A DNA stretch of 44,311 nucleotides from Oscillospiraceae bacterium (lineage in GTDB: Bacteria > Bacillota > Clostridia > Oscillospirales > Oscillospiraceae). The stretch covers positions 1-44,311 of the forward strand of contig SVLI01000012.1 of the NCBI GenBank assembly GCA_015068035.1, in the 5' to 3' direction. Within the stretch, counting starts at the first letter, position 1. The number at the start of each line of letters is the position of its first letter. The notes below the pieces were generated by a model. The model was not told where the DNA came from. It made no database searches and worked only from the letters and a program-made list of their open reading frames with translations. Positions 23,960-33,300 of this stretch are shown piece after piece. Both the position numbers and the translations under genes were made by a program.

Positions 23960-24232
23960 AAGGCTGTGACGAAGACGGCCGGATCGCAAGTGTGTCTCCA
24001 GAGAGTCGGCGGGTGCTGTGAGCCGACGGCATCGCGATCCCATGCCCATCCCTTCCGAGCTGAAGGCCCGAACGCATTTTTATGGATGCAAGTAGACGCC
24101 TTACGTAGAGCCGCGTTAAGGCAAAGGACTTGTTGGAGTCTGAAGTGGTGTTCGAAACGAACGCAATTTGAGTGGTACCGCGGGTTAAAGTTTAGCTCGT
24201 CTCAAAGATTTTTGAGGCGGGTTTATTTTTTT
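23960..24232 (+). ncRNA. T-box riboswitch 1, specifier read as AUC (Ile)
   Basis: Complete tRNA-sensing leader. Stem I has the K-turn strand GACG (23968-23971), AG bulge AGAGAG (24000-24005) and distal stem GUCGGC/GCCGAC. The Stem II motif AGUAGA is at 24091. The T-box sequence UGGUACCGCG is at 24173-24182, and a terminator (CTCGTCTCAAA / TTTGAGGCGGG, then T run) at 24196-24232. The helix next to the K-turn is AAG (23972-23974) with CUU (24052-24054); the specifier lies one base before it, AUC at 24048-24050. The base after it is C rather than the common purine, which lowers certainty. UGGU fits a tRNA with discriminator A, as tRNA-Ile has. Confidence 0.9.
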
Positions 24233-24271
24233 CCCGCTTCGACAGATTCTCATTATGGGAGGTACATAGAA

Positions 24272-26572
24272 ATGGAAAACACCAGCACCGGCATGTTAAA
24301 AGAAGTTGCACTGCGTATCAAGTCCCTTCGTCTGGACTTCGGCTATTCTCCGGAACAGATGGCAGAGTTCACCGGCTTCCCGCTGGATGAATGCATCCTC
24401 TACGAGGACGGAAACGCCGATCTTCCTTTCAGCTTTATTCACAAGTGCGCAGAGCTCTTTGACGTTGAAATGATGGAGCTGCTCCAGGGCCGCGCGCCCC
24501 GTCTGAGCGGTTACACCGTCACCCGCCGCGGAGAAGGCCAGCTCACCGCAAGGGAACCCGGCATCACCATTCAGGCCATGGCGCCCCTTTTCAAAAACCG
24601 CAAGGCCGATCCCTACTGGGTGCGCTATGAATACTCCGAGGCGCTGCAGAGCGCGCCCATTGAGCAGGTCACCCACGCCGGCCAGGAGTTTGACATTGTC
24701 ATCGAAGGCTCTATGAAGATCAAAATCGGTGATCACACCGAAGTTCTCGCCCCCGGTGACAGTATTTTATATAACTCTTCCATCCCCCACGGCATGATCG
24801 CCGTTGGCGGAGCGGACTGCGTGTTCTGCGCGGTGGTTCTCGCGGAAGAGGACGCCGAGCTCATCTGGGAGCACGGCCGCATGGTGAATGCCGCTTCCCT
24901 GAAGCCCGCCGTTGAGGAGGCCGAACCCGCGAAGGTCTACCCCGACTATATGGAGAAGTTCATCCAAACCGAGACGAACGACAAGGGCGCCCCCGTTGCC
25001 GTCCACTTCTCCAATGCCGACAAATTCAACTTTGCCTTTGACGTTGTCGATGCCATTGCCGAGCGCGAACCGGACAGACTGGCCATGCTCCACATCGATC
25101 GCGAAAAGAATGAGCGCCGCTTCTCCTTCCTGCAAATGAAGAAGATGAGCGCCCGCGCCGCCAACTATTTCCGCGCCCTCGGCATCAAAAAGGGCGACCG
25201 CGTGATGCTGGTGCTGCGCCGCAACTGGGAGTTCTGGCCCATCATCGTGGGTCTGCACAAGCTGGGTGCCATCCCGATCCCCGCAACGGACCAGCTTGTT
25301 GAAAAGGATTTTGAATACCGCTTCAATGCAGCTTCCGTTGCCGCCGTGGTCTGCACCGCTTATGGCGGCTGCGCCGCGGAGGCAGAGCGTGCGCTGGAGC
25401 GTTGCCCCAGCGTGCACCTGAAAGTCATGGCCGGCGGCAGCCGCGAGGGCTGGCACGACTTTGACAGCGAATACGATATGTACTCCAGCCGCTTTAACCG
25501 TACAGAGGACAGTCCCTGCGGTGACGACACCATGCTCATGCTCTTCTCCTCCGGCACCTCCGGCTATCCCAAGGCCGTCGATCACAGCTTCAAATATCCG
25601 CTGGGCCACTATATCACCGCCCGCTTCTGGCACAATGTCGACCCCGACGGGCTGCACTTCACCATCTCCGAGACCGGCTGGGGCAAGGCGCTCTGGGGCA
25701 AGCTCTACGGTCAGTGGATGTGCGGCGCGGCAACCTTCGTGTACGACTTCGACCGCTTTGCAGCGGACGACATCATGCCCATGTTCGCGAAATACAACAT
25801 CACCAGCTTCTGCGCGCCTCCGACGATGTATCGCTTCTTCATCAAGGAAGACCTCAGCAAATACGACCTCAGCTCCATCAAGCACGCCACCACCGCGGGC
25901 GAGGCGCTCAATCCCGAGGTCTCCACACGGTTCTTCGAGGCCACCGGCCTCACCATCATGGAGGCTTTCGGCCAAACCGAGACCACACTCACCATCGGCA
26001 ACTTCGTGGGCACCAAGCCGAAGCTCGGTTCTATGGGCCGCGCAAACCCCATGTATCATGTCGAACTGATGACGCAGGACGGCGAGCTTGCCGAGGTCGG
26101 CGAAACCGGCGAGATCGTCATCTACACCGGCAACGGCGTGCCCTGCGGCCTGTTCAAGGGCTACTACAACGCCCCCGACGCCACCGCTGCCAACTGGCAC
26201 GACGATTATTATCACACAGGCGACCTTGCCTGGCGCGATGAGGACGGCTATTTCTATTATGTCGGACGCGCGGACGACGTGATCAAATCCAGCGGCTACC
26301 GCATCGGACCCTTCGAGATCGAAAGCGTCATCATGGAGCTGCCCTACGTTCTGGAATGCGGCGTCTGCGCCGCGCCGGATGAGATCCGCGGTCAGGTGGT
26401 CAAGGCCTGCATCACGCTCGTCAAGGGCACCGATGGCACGGCTGAGCTTGCCAAGGAGATTCAGGCCTACGTCAAGCAGCGCACCGCGCCCTATAAGTAT
26501 CCCCGCATCGTGGAATTCCGCGACAGTCTGCCCAAGACCATCAGCGGCAAAATCATCCGCAACCGGCTCTGA
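24272..26572 (+). CDS. HTH-cupin-acyl-CoA ligase fusion, Ile T-box controlled
   Basis: A 766-residue fusion. Residues about 10-72 form an XRE-type helix-turn-helix (RIKSLRLDFGYSPEQMAEFTG), about 115-192 a cupin barrel (HAGQEFDIVIEGSMKIKIGD, APGDSILYNSSIPHGM), and about 250-766 an AMP-forming acyl-CoA synthetase of the medium-chain (ACSM-like) branch: FSSGTSGYPK (425-434), MEAFGQTETT, HTGDLAWRDEDGYFYYVGR, GRADDVIKSSGYRIGP and a C-terminal catalytic lysine in TISGKIIRNRL. The HTH-cupin part is normally a stand-alone regulator. Start set by GGGAGG; the open frame upstream runs through the T-box RNA. The Ile specifier suggests 2-methylbutyrate as substrate (inference). Confidence 0.9.
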   Translation: MENTSTGMLKEVALRIKSLRLDFGYSPEQMAEFTGFPLDECILYEDGNADLPFSFIHKCAELFDVEMMELLQGRAPRLSGYTVTRRGEGQLTAREPGITIQAMAPLFKNRKADPYWVRYEYSEALQSAPIEQVTHAGQEFDIVIEGSMKIKIGDHTEVLAPGDSILYNSSIPHGMIAVGGADCVFCAVVLAEEDAELIWEHGRMVNAASLKPAVEEAEPAKVYPDYMEKFIQTETNDKGAPVAVHFSNADKFNFAFDVVDAIAEREPDRLAMLHIDREKNERRFSFLQMKKMSARAANYFRALGIKKGDRVMLVLRRNWEFWPIIVGLHKLGAIPIPATDQLVEKDFEYRFNAASVAAVVCTAYGGCAAEAERALERCPSVHLKVMAGGSREGWHDFDSEYDMYSSRFNRTEDSPCGDDTMLMLFSSGTSGYPKAVDHSFKYPLGHYITARFWHNVDPDGLHFTISETGWGKALWGKLYGQWMCGAATFVYDFDRFAADDIMPMFAKYNITSFCAPPTMYRFFIKEDLSKYDLSSIKHATTAGEALNPEVSTRFFEATGLTIMEAFGQTETTLTIGNFVGTKPKLGSMGRANPMYHVELMTQDGELAEVGETGEIVIYTGNGVPCGLFKGYYNAPDATAANWHDDYYHTGDLAWRDEDGYFYYVGRADDVIKSSGYRIGPFEIESVIMELPYVLECGVCAAPDEIRGQVVKACITLVKGTDGTAELAKEIQAYVKQRTAPYKYPRIVEFRDSLPKTISGKIIRNRL

Positions 26573-26603
26573 TTCTGACTTCCCTGTTGAATGGATTTAT
26601 GAC

Positions 26604-26646
26604 AAAAGACATCTCTCCGTTTTCATTTCGGAGAGATGTCTTTTTT
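26604..26646 (+). terminator. Terminator of ligase 1
   Basis: A perfect stem, AAAAGACATCTCTCCG / CGGAGAGATGTCTTTT, with a 9-nt loop and a T run, 32 bases after the stop codon. Confidence 0.94.
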
Positions 26647-26794
26647 GTTGCGGCAAGCCGATATCCGCCCGCTCTGCGTTTCCTATTTCAAATGTTTTTG
26701 CTTCGGATAAAGTATTTTGCAAAAACATGGAACTTTTTCCGTTTTTATTCGTCTGAATAGGAAAACGGCTTCAGGCCAAAAGGAGCATAGCGAA

Positions 26795-27487
26795 ATGAAA
26801 AAATGGATTGTATTTTTCCTGATCCTGTCCTGTTTGGCGGGGCTTGCTGCCTGTTCTGCAAACGACACGAATCTCGCCAAACCTCAGGAAGAAGAATCGC
26901 CCGAAGCCTATAAGGTTGAGATTGCCGACAATTATCCCATCCGAAACACACTCAAAAGCGCATATGCCGCGGGCGAACAGGTGACGATTAAATTGGACAC
27001 CATAACCGAACACTATTATAAAGTGTATGTAAACGGTGTGGAGCTGGCCATGGATACGGCTGCATCGGACTTGACTTACAGCTATTACAGCTTCACCATG
27101 CCGGAGGAAGACGTGCTCATCGAGATTGAGGATGTTTCCGTTGACATTCCCGGCGGCACCACATTTGTCGTGGATATTTGGGACCGGGAAGAGGAAGAAC
27201 GCCTTCCTTGCGACGAAGCTATTGAACTGTTTTGGGAGGACGACACCACCGAATACTATTTCAGCTGCATCAAAAGCCAGTATGTTATCGTGATGGACAA
27301 CACGGGCAGAACGGTGGACGTTGTAAGTGCTCTGCGCGAAGGACTCATCACGATCGCAGATCTGGATCATTACGGCATTGAATATTTTACGCAGCCGAAG
27401 GATGGCAACGGCGCAGTCGAGCAGCCCGACAACGCAGGCCCCGGCGATGTCATCGACGATGTTCAGCTCCTTGAAATACCTGCTTGA
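26795..27487 (+). CDS. Lipoprotein of unknown function between the two ligases
   Basis: A 230-residue secreted lipoprotein: MKKWIVFFLILSCLAGLAAC with the lipidated Cys at 20. After an acidic linker comes a beta-rich segment (EQVTIKLDTITEHYYKVYVNGVEL ... YYSFTMPEEDVLIEIE, about 68-118, quoted in parts) that resembles InlB-B or immunoglobulin-like surface modules, then a C-terminal domain of no known family. AAGGAG lies 10 bases before the ATG. The -35 box of the next promoter overlaps its stop codon and no terminator intervenes, so its transcripts may run into T-box leader 2. Any link to the branched-chain system is positional only. Confidence 0.75.
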   Translation: MKKWIVFFLILSCLAGLAACSANDTNLAKPQEEESPEAYKVEIADNYPIRNTLKSAYAAGEQVTIKLDTITEHYYKVYVNGVELAMDTAASDLTYSYYSFTMPEEDVLIEIEDVSVDIPGGTTFVVDIWDREEEERLPCDEAIELFWEDDTTEYYFSCIKSQYVIVMDNTGRTVDVVSALREGLITIADLDHYGIEYFTQPKDGNGAVEQPDNAGPGDVIDDVQLLEIPA

Positions 27488-27512
27488 CAAACGGACATAC
27501 TGCAGCTATAAT
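27484..27512 (+). promoter_or_regulatory. Consensus promoter of T-box leader 2
   Basis: TTGACA (27484-27489), 17-bp spacer, TATAAT (27507-27512): a perfect match to consensus. The -35 hexamer contains the TGA stop of the upstream lipoprotein. A loose repeat ATTCA/TGAAT with a 5-base spacer lies just downstream (27521-27535). Confidence 0.9.
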
Positions 27513-27518
27513 ATGCAT

Positions 27519-27801
27519 AATAATTCAATAAGTGAATAAAAGCATTGACGGAGAGGGTCGGAAGCCCAACGCTTCAGAGAGCCTGCGGCTGGTGAAAGCA
27601 GGCAGCGGCGGATTCCATTTGGCCTGTCACTCCCGAGCCGGAGCGCAGAAAGCGAAAGCAAGTAGAGCCTCCCGTGAAGCCGCGTCAGAGCCAAGGCACT
27701 TGATGGAGTGCCGAGAGAGGCGTCCGTTTGGGCGCAACCAGGGTGGTACCGCGATATAGTTTTTATGTCGTCCCCGGAAAATTTTCCGGGGACGATTTTT
27801 T
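27519..27801 (+). ncRNA. T-box riboswitch 2, specifier read as GUC (Val)
   Basis: Complete T-box leader. K-turn strand GACG (27547-27550), AG bulge AGAGAG (27576-27581), distal stem CCUGC/GCAGG with GGCUGGUGAAA between, Stem II motif AGUAGA at 27661, T-box UGGUACCGCG at 27744-27753, and a 14-bp terminator (TCGTCCCCGGAAAA / TTTTCCGGGGACGA, T run) at 27768-27801. The helix by the K-turn is GAG (27551-27553) with CUC (27630-27632); one base before it is GUC (27626-27628) followed by the expected purine A. UGGU requires discriminator A, as in tRNA-Val. Confidence 0.93.
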
Positions 27802-27843
27802 GTTTCCGGACTTCATCCCAATCAACTACAGGAGGAACAAATC

Positions 27844-30123
27844 ATGCTGAAATCAACAGGTCTGGAATTCAAAATCAACGAAATCACCGCGCGCATCCGC
27901 GAGCTGCGCGGCATTCTCGGTTACAGCCAGGCTGACATGGCCGCAAAGCTTTCCATGGACGAGGATGAATACATCTCTTATGAATCCGGCGAGGAGGAAC
28001 TGAACTTCGCGTTCCTTTACACCTGCGCGCAGGTGCTCGATGTTGACGTCACCGAGCTTATCGAGGGTGTCACGCCCCGTTTGAGTAACTACATTCTGAC
28101 CCGCAGCGGCGAGGGTCGCCGCGTGGAACAGGCGCACGGCATGACCTATTACAATCTGGCCTACAAGTTCCGTGACCGGGAGGCCGAGCCGCTTTTTGTC
28201 CACGCCGAATTCAGCGAAAGTGCCCAACTTCAGCCGATCGAGACCACCGTTCACGAAGGACAGGAGTTTGATATTGTCATCCGCGGCTATTTGAAGCTGC
28301 AGATTGGCGCGCACACCGAGATTCTCGGCCCGGGCGATACGATTTTCTATAACTCCTCCATCCCGCACGGCATGATCGCCACCAACGGCGGCGACTGTGA
28401 CTTTTACGCCATCGTGCTTGAGCCCGAGAGCGGCAGCGAGAAAAAGCCCGCCGCCGTTCCCGCCATCACTGCCACACGCCAGTCCGGCATTTCCCGCATT
28501 TGGGAGCGCTTCATCACGCCCATCGAGGATGGCAGCGGCCGTCTGAAAAGCATCAGCTTCCAGAACACGGACCGCTTCAACTTCGCCTTTGATATCGTGG
28601 ACGCGCTCGGCGAGAAGCAGCCGGATAAACTGGCCATGCTCCACATCGGACGCGATAAGCAGGAAACGCGCCTCACTTTCGGACAGATGAAGAAGATGAG
28701 CGCCCGCGCGGCCAATTATTTCCGCTCGCTCGGCATCAAAAAGGGCGACCGCGTGATGCTTGTGCTCCGCCGGAACTGGCAGTTCTGGCCCATTCTGATC
28801 GGGCTGGAAAAGCTCGGCGCCATCGCGATCCCCTCTGTGGATCAGTTGCTTGAAAAAGATTATGCCTATCGCTTTGAAGTCGCCGGCGTCACCGCCATCA
28901 TCTGCACGGCGGACGGAGACTCCACTACGCAGTGCCTCCCCGCCATTGAAAAATACGGCAAGATCAGCGTCAAGGTCACCACAAACGGCAAGGTGGACGG
29001 CTGGCATTGCTTCGACGAGGAATATGATATGTATTCCAGCCGTTTTGCCCGCACGGACGAGAGCATCTGCGGAAACGACCCCATGATGATGATCTTCACC
29101 TCCGGCTCCACCGGCTATCCCAAGCTGGCTGCCCACAACTGCAAATATCCCCTCGGCCACTTTGTCACCGCGCGCTACTGGCACTGTGTGGATCCCGACG
29201 GGCTGCACCTCACCATCTCCGACACTGGCTGGGCGAAGGCCATGTGGGGCAAGCTGTTCGGACAATGGCTTTGCGAGGCCGCCGTTTTCGTCTATGACTT
29301 CGACCGCTTCTCCGCAAACGATATTATGCCGATGTTCGCCAAATACAACATCACGACTTTCTGCGCGCCACCCACGATGTACCGTTTCTTCATCAAGGAG
29401 GATCTCAGTAAATACGACCTCAGCTCCATCAAGCATGCCTCCACCGCCGGCGAAGCCATGAACCCCGAGGTGTTTAACCGTTTCCGTGAGGCAACGGGAC
29501 TTTCCATCATGGAGGCTTTCGGCCAAACAGAGACAACCGCCGTGGTTGGCAACTTTGTCGGCATGGCACCAAGAATCGGCTCCATGGGCAAACCCAACCC
29601 GCTTTACAGGGTCGAGCTACTGACCGCCGAGGGCGAGCCTGCCCCGGACGGTGAATCCGGCGAAATCTGCATCTACGTCGGAGACGGCGCGCCCTGTGGC
29701 CTCTTCGCCGGCTACTACGAGAACGAAAAGGACACGAGCGCCGTCTGGCACGACGGTTATTATCACACCGGTGACCTTGCCTGGCGCGATGAGGACGGCT
29801 ATCTCTGGTACGTCGGCCGCGCGGATGACCTGATCAAATCCTCCGGCTACCGCATCGGGCCTTTTGAGATTGAAAGTGTCATCATGGAGCTGCCCTATGT
29901 TCTGGAATGCGGTGTCACCTCCGCGCCGGACGAAATCCGCGGTCAGGCAGTCAAGGCCTGCATTGTGCTCGTCAAAGGAAAACAGGGCTCTGAAGAGCTC
30001 AAGAAAGAGATTCAGAACTACGTCAAGAAGCGCACCGCGCCTTACAAGTATCCGCGCATCGTGGAATTCTACGAAGAACTCCCCAAAACCGCCAGCGGCA
30101 AAATCCTCCGCCGGATGCTCTGA
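27844..30123 (+). CDS. HTH-cupin-acyl-CoA ligase fusion, Val T-box controlled
   Basis: A 759-residue paralogue of the gene at 24272 with the same architecture: XRE-type HTH (about 12-65, ITARIRELRGILGYSQADMA), cupin (about 118-200, HEGQEFDIVIRGYLKLQIGA), ACSM-like AMP-forming ligase (about 240-759) with FTSGSTGYPK, MEAFGQTETT, GRADDLIKSSGYRIGP and TASGKILRRML. Long stretches are nearly identical to copy 1, so they arose by duplication; they differ most in the HTH and the segment joining cupin and ligase. AGGAGG precedes the ATG. The Val specifier suggests isobutyrate as substrate (inference). The HTH could make it autoregulatory. Confidence 0.9.
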   Translation: MLKSTGLEFKINEITARIRELRGILGYSQADMAAKLSMDEDEYISYESGEEELNFAFLYTCAQVLDVDVTELIEGVTPRLSNYILTRSGEGRRVEQAHGMTYYNLAYKFRDREAEPLFVHAEFSESAQLQPIETTVHEGQEFDIVIRGYLKLQIGAHTEILGPGDTIFYNSSIPHGMIATNGGDCDFYAIVLEPESGSEKKPAAVPAITATRQSGISRIWERFITPIEDGSGRLKSISFQNTDRFNFAFDIVDALGEKQPDKLAMLHIGRDKQETRLTFGQMKKMSARAANYFRSLGIKKGDRVMLVLRRNWQFWPILIGLEKLGAIAIPSVDQLLEKDYAYRFEVAGVTAIICTADGDSTTQCLPAIEKYGKISVKVTTNGKVDGWHCFDEEYDMYSSRFARTDESICGNDPMMMIFTSGSTGYPKLAAHNCKYPLGHFVTARYWHCVDPDGLHLTISDTGWAKAMWGKLFGQWLCEAAVFVYDFDRFSANDIMPMFAKYNITTFCAPPTMYRFFIKEDLSKYDLSSIKHASTAGEAMNPEVFNRFREATGLSIMEAFGQTETTAVVGNFVGMAPRIGSMGKPNPLYRVELLTAEGEPAPDGESGEICIYVGDGAPCGLFAGYYENEKDTSAVWHDGYYHTGDLAWRDEDGYLWYVGRADDLIKSSGYRIGPFEIESVIMELPYVLECGVTSAPDEIRGQAVKACIVLVKGKQGSEELKKEIQNYVKKRTAPYKYPRIVEFYEELPKTASGKILRRML

Positions 30124-30188
30124 TCGACGGTCCGGCAGGATTGAAATTCCCGCTTTCTTCCGCGAACTTTATATTTCATCCTCAACAC

Positions 30189-30228
30189 AAAAAAGAGAGG
30201 CGGCATCTGCATGCAGATGCCGCCTCTC
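30189..30228 (-). terminator. Terminator of the Leu T-box operon (shared convergent site)
   Basis: A 34-bp perfect palindrome starting GAGAGGCGGCATCTGC (30195-30228) with a T6 run on the minus strand. It lies about 115 bases after the oxidoreductase stop and 70 bases after the convergent ligase; on the plus strand no T tract follows. Confidence 0.9.
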
Positions 30229-30344
30229 TCCTATTCTGTCGGGACGCATTCCGACCTGTTTCGGAAAACCGGTCTTTCCGTAAATGCCGAATGCTTCGGC
30301 GCTTCTTTACAAAACCGGCAAATTACTCCCTCTGTGCTTTTGAC

Positions 30345-33300
30345 TCAGAGTTCTCCCATCTTGCGGTACTTCTCATAGCGCCGCGCAGCGTCCTCACTGC
30401 CGGCAGCGAAGAGCGTTTCCGCATTCTCCGGGAAGCTGAGGCGGAGCGAGGCATAACGGGTCTCCCCTTCCAGGAACGCCGTATAATCCAGCGTCGGCGC
30501 CTTGCTGTCAAGCTGCATAGGGTGCTCTTTCCGCGGGTCGTAGCGGTAAAGCAGCCAATAGCCGCTGTCCACCGCGCGCTTCATCTCCGCCTGCACATTC
30601 TGCATGCCGGCCTTGATGCCGTGGGCGGTGCAGGGCGTGTAGGCAATGATGACGGAGGGGCCGTCGTAAGCCTCGGCCTCTTTCAGCGCCTTGACGAGCT
30701 GATTGGGGTCTGCGCCCATGGCGACCTGCGCAACATAGACGTTTCCATAGGTCATCATGATTGCGCCCAGATCCTTCTTGCGGCTGCGCTTGCCGCTGGA
30801 GGCAAACTGCGCCACCGCGCCGATAGGCGTTGCCTTGCTGCTCTGGCCGCCGGTGTTGGAATAGACCTCCGTATCAATGACGAAGACATTGACGTTTTCG
30901 CCACTTGCGATCACATGGTCAAGGCCGCCGAAGCCGATGTCATAGGCCCAACCGTCACCGCCGTACATCCAGAAGGTCTTTTTGGCAAGCTGGTCGCGGG
31001 ATGCAAGGATTTCTTTCGCTGCCTCTCCGCCATCTGTCTCCAGCGCCGCGATCAGCGCATCAGATGCCTTGCGGCTGGCGTCAAAATCATCAAATGCGGC
31101 CAGATAATCCTCACAGGCGGTCTTCAGTTCTCCGCTTGCGGACGCTGCCAGCGCTTCGATTTTTTGCTTCACACGCGCACGCTGCTGGCGTACGGAGAGA
31201 TAGAGGCCGTAAGCAAGCTCCGCGTTGTTCTCAAAGAGGCTGTTTGTCCAGGCGGGGCCAAAGCCGCGCTCGTTTTTGGTGTAAGGGATGCCGGGCATTG
31301 CCGCGCCCCAGGCCTGCGAGCAGCCGGTGGCATTCGCCCAATAGACGCGCTCACCGAAAAGCTGCGTCATCAGCTTGGCATAGGGCGTTTCGCCGCAGCC
31401 GGCACAGGCGGCAGAGAACTCCAGCAGCGGTTGGCGGAACTGGCTGCCCTTGACCGTCCAGCGATCAAAGATTTCGCCTTTGTCCGACACGGAGAGCGCC
31501 GCGTTCCAGCGCTGCTTCTTCTCCTCAGTGAGAACGGCAGGCTTCATCTGCAGCGCGCCCGCGGGGCAGCATTGCACGCAGGAGCCGCAGCCGGTGCAGT
31601 CATAGTCGGAAACCGCCAGCATATAGTGCAGGCCCTTGGCAGCCGCATTGCCGGGGATGGTCTGCATCCCATCCGGCAGAGCCGCCTTTTCCTCGTCATT
31701 GAGCAGGAACGGCCGGATGACCGCGTGGGGGCAGACGAAGGAGCAGCGGTTGCACTGGATGCATTTGGCCGCTTCCCAGGCCGGCACGTGCACGGCGATG
31801 CCGCGCTTCTCATAAGCGGTGAGGCCCAGCTCTATGCCGCCATCCACGTAGTTATGGAAAGCGCTGACCGGCAGGTCATCGCCCTTCTGGCGGTTGACGG
31901 GAATGAGCAGATTCTTCACCACATCGGGCAAAGTTTCATCAATGGGGAAAGGATCGTTCGGAAGCGATGCCCAGGATTCCGGCACCGTCTCTTCACGGAC
32001 GCCCTGCGCGCCGGTGTCAATGGCAGCAATGTTTTTCGCCACCACCTCGTCACCCTTGGTGAAGTAGGTTCTGCGCGCAGCATCCTTCATGGCCTCAAGC
32101 GCAACTTCCGGCGCGACCATGCTTGCCACGGCGAAAAAGGCCGCCTGCAAAACGGTGTTGGTGTGGCTGCCAAGGCCAAGGCGCTCAGCAATTGCAACGG
32201 CATCAATGGTATAGAAGCGGATTTTGTTCTCCGCCAAATAGTGCTTTACGCGGTTGGGGAGCCAGGCATCCAGCTCTGCGCCGTGATAACGGCAGTTGAG
32301 CAGGAACACGCCGCCCGGCTTGACCTCCTGCACCATATCGTACTGGTCGATATAGCTCTCATTATGGCACGCGACAAAATCCGCGCGCTTCACATAATAG
32401 CTGCTGCGGATCGGCTTTTCAGAAAAGCGCAGATGGGATTTGGTAACGCCAAAGGATTTCTTGGCGTCGTACTCAAAATATGCCTGCGCGTGCAGCTTTG
32501 CCTCCGCAGAGATGATCTGCACCGTGTTCTTGTTCGCGCCGACGGTTCCGTCACCGCCGAGACCCCAGAACTTGCAGCAATAGGTCTCGTCCCCCGCCTC
32601 CGGCGTGGGAACAACGTGCAGAGACCGGTGTGTCACGTCATCCTCAATGCCGATGGTGAAGCTGCGGATGGGTTCCTCCGAAGCGAGGTTATCGAACACG
32701 GCCAGGATCTGGCTGACGTCGGTATCCTTGGAGCTCAGCCCGTAGCGGCCGCCGATGATGCGGATCATCCAGCCCGCGCCGGCACAGGCCGTGCAGACAT
32801 CCTGATAAAGCGGCTCGCCCGCACTGCCCATCTCCTTGCAGCGGTCGAGCACCGCGATGCGCTGCACCGTGGCGGGAATGGCGCGGAAAAGATAGTCCAC
32901 GGCAAAGGGGCGGAACAGATGCACCTGCACAAAGCCGGTTTTGCGGCCGTGGGCGTTGAGATAGTCCACCGCCTCGCAGATCGCGCCGGAAACGCTGCCC
33001 ATCGCGATCACGACGTCGGTGGCATCAGGCGCGCCGTAATAGTTGAACAGATGGTAGTCTCTGCCCGTGATGGCATTGATCTCACGGAAATAGCGCTCCA
33101 CCGTGTCCGGCAGGGCGTCGTAGAAGCTGTTGTTCGCCTCGCGCACCTGGAAGTAGACATCCGGATTCTGCACCGTATTGCGCAGGACGGGATGCTCCGG
33201 GTTAAGCGCCGACGCGCGGAAGCGTTCGAGTGCATCCCGGTCGAGCAGCGCGGTCAACCGGTCACGCTCCATCATCTCGGCGGTGTTGATCTCATGGGAG

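Noticed and set aside
24041..24051. Alternative specifier in T-box 1, CCC (Pro) followed by A
   Set aside because: It would satisfy the purine rule, but it breaks the alignment with leaders 2 and 3 based on the K-turn and the covarying AAG/CUU helix.
24767..26215. Long minus-strand open frame inside ligase 1 (and a similar one at 27853-29526 inside ligase 2)
   Set aside because: Present opposite both paralogues because their coding sequence is conserved; no features of a real protein.
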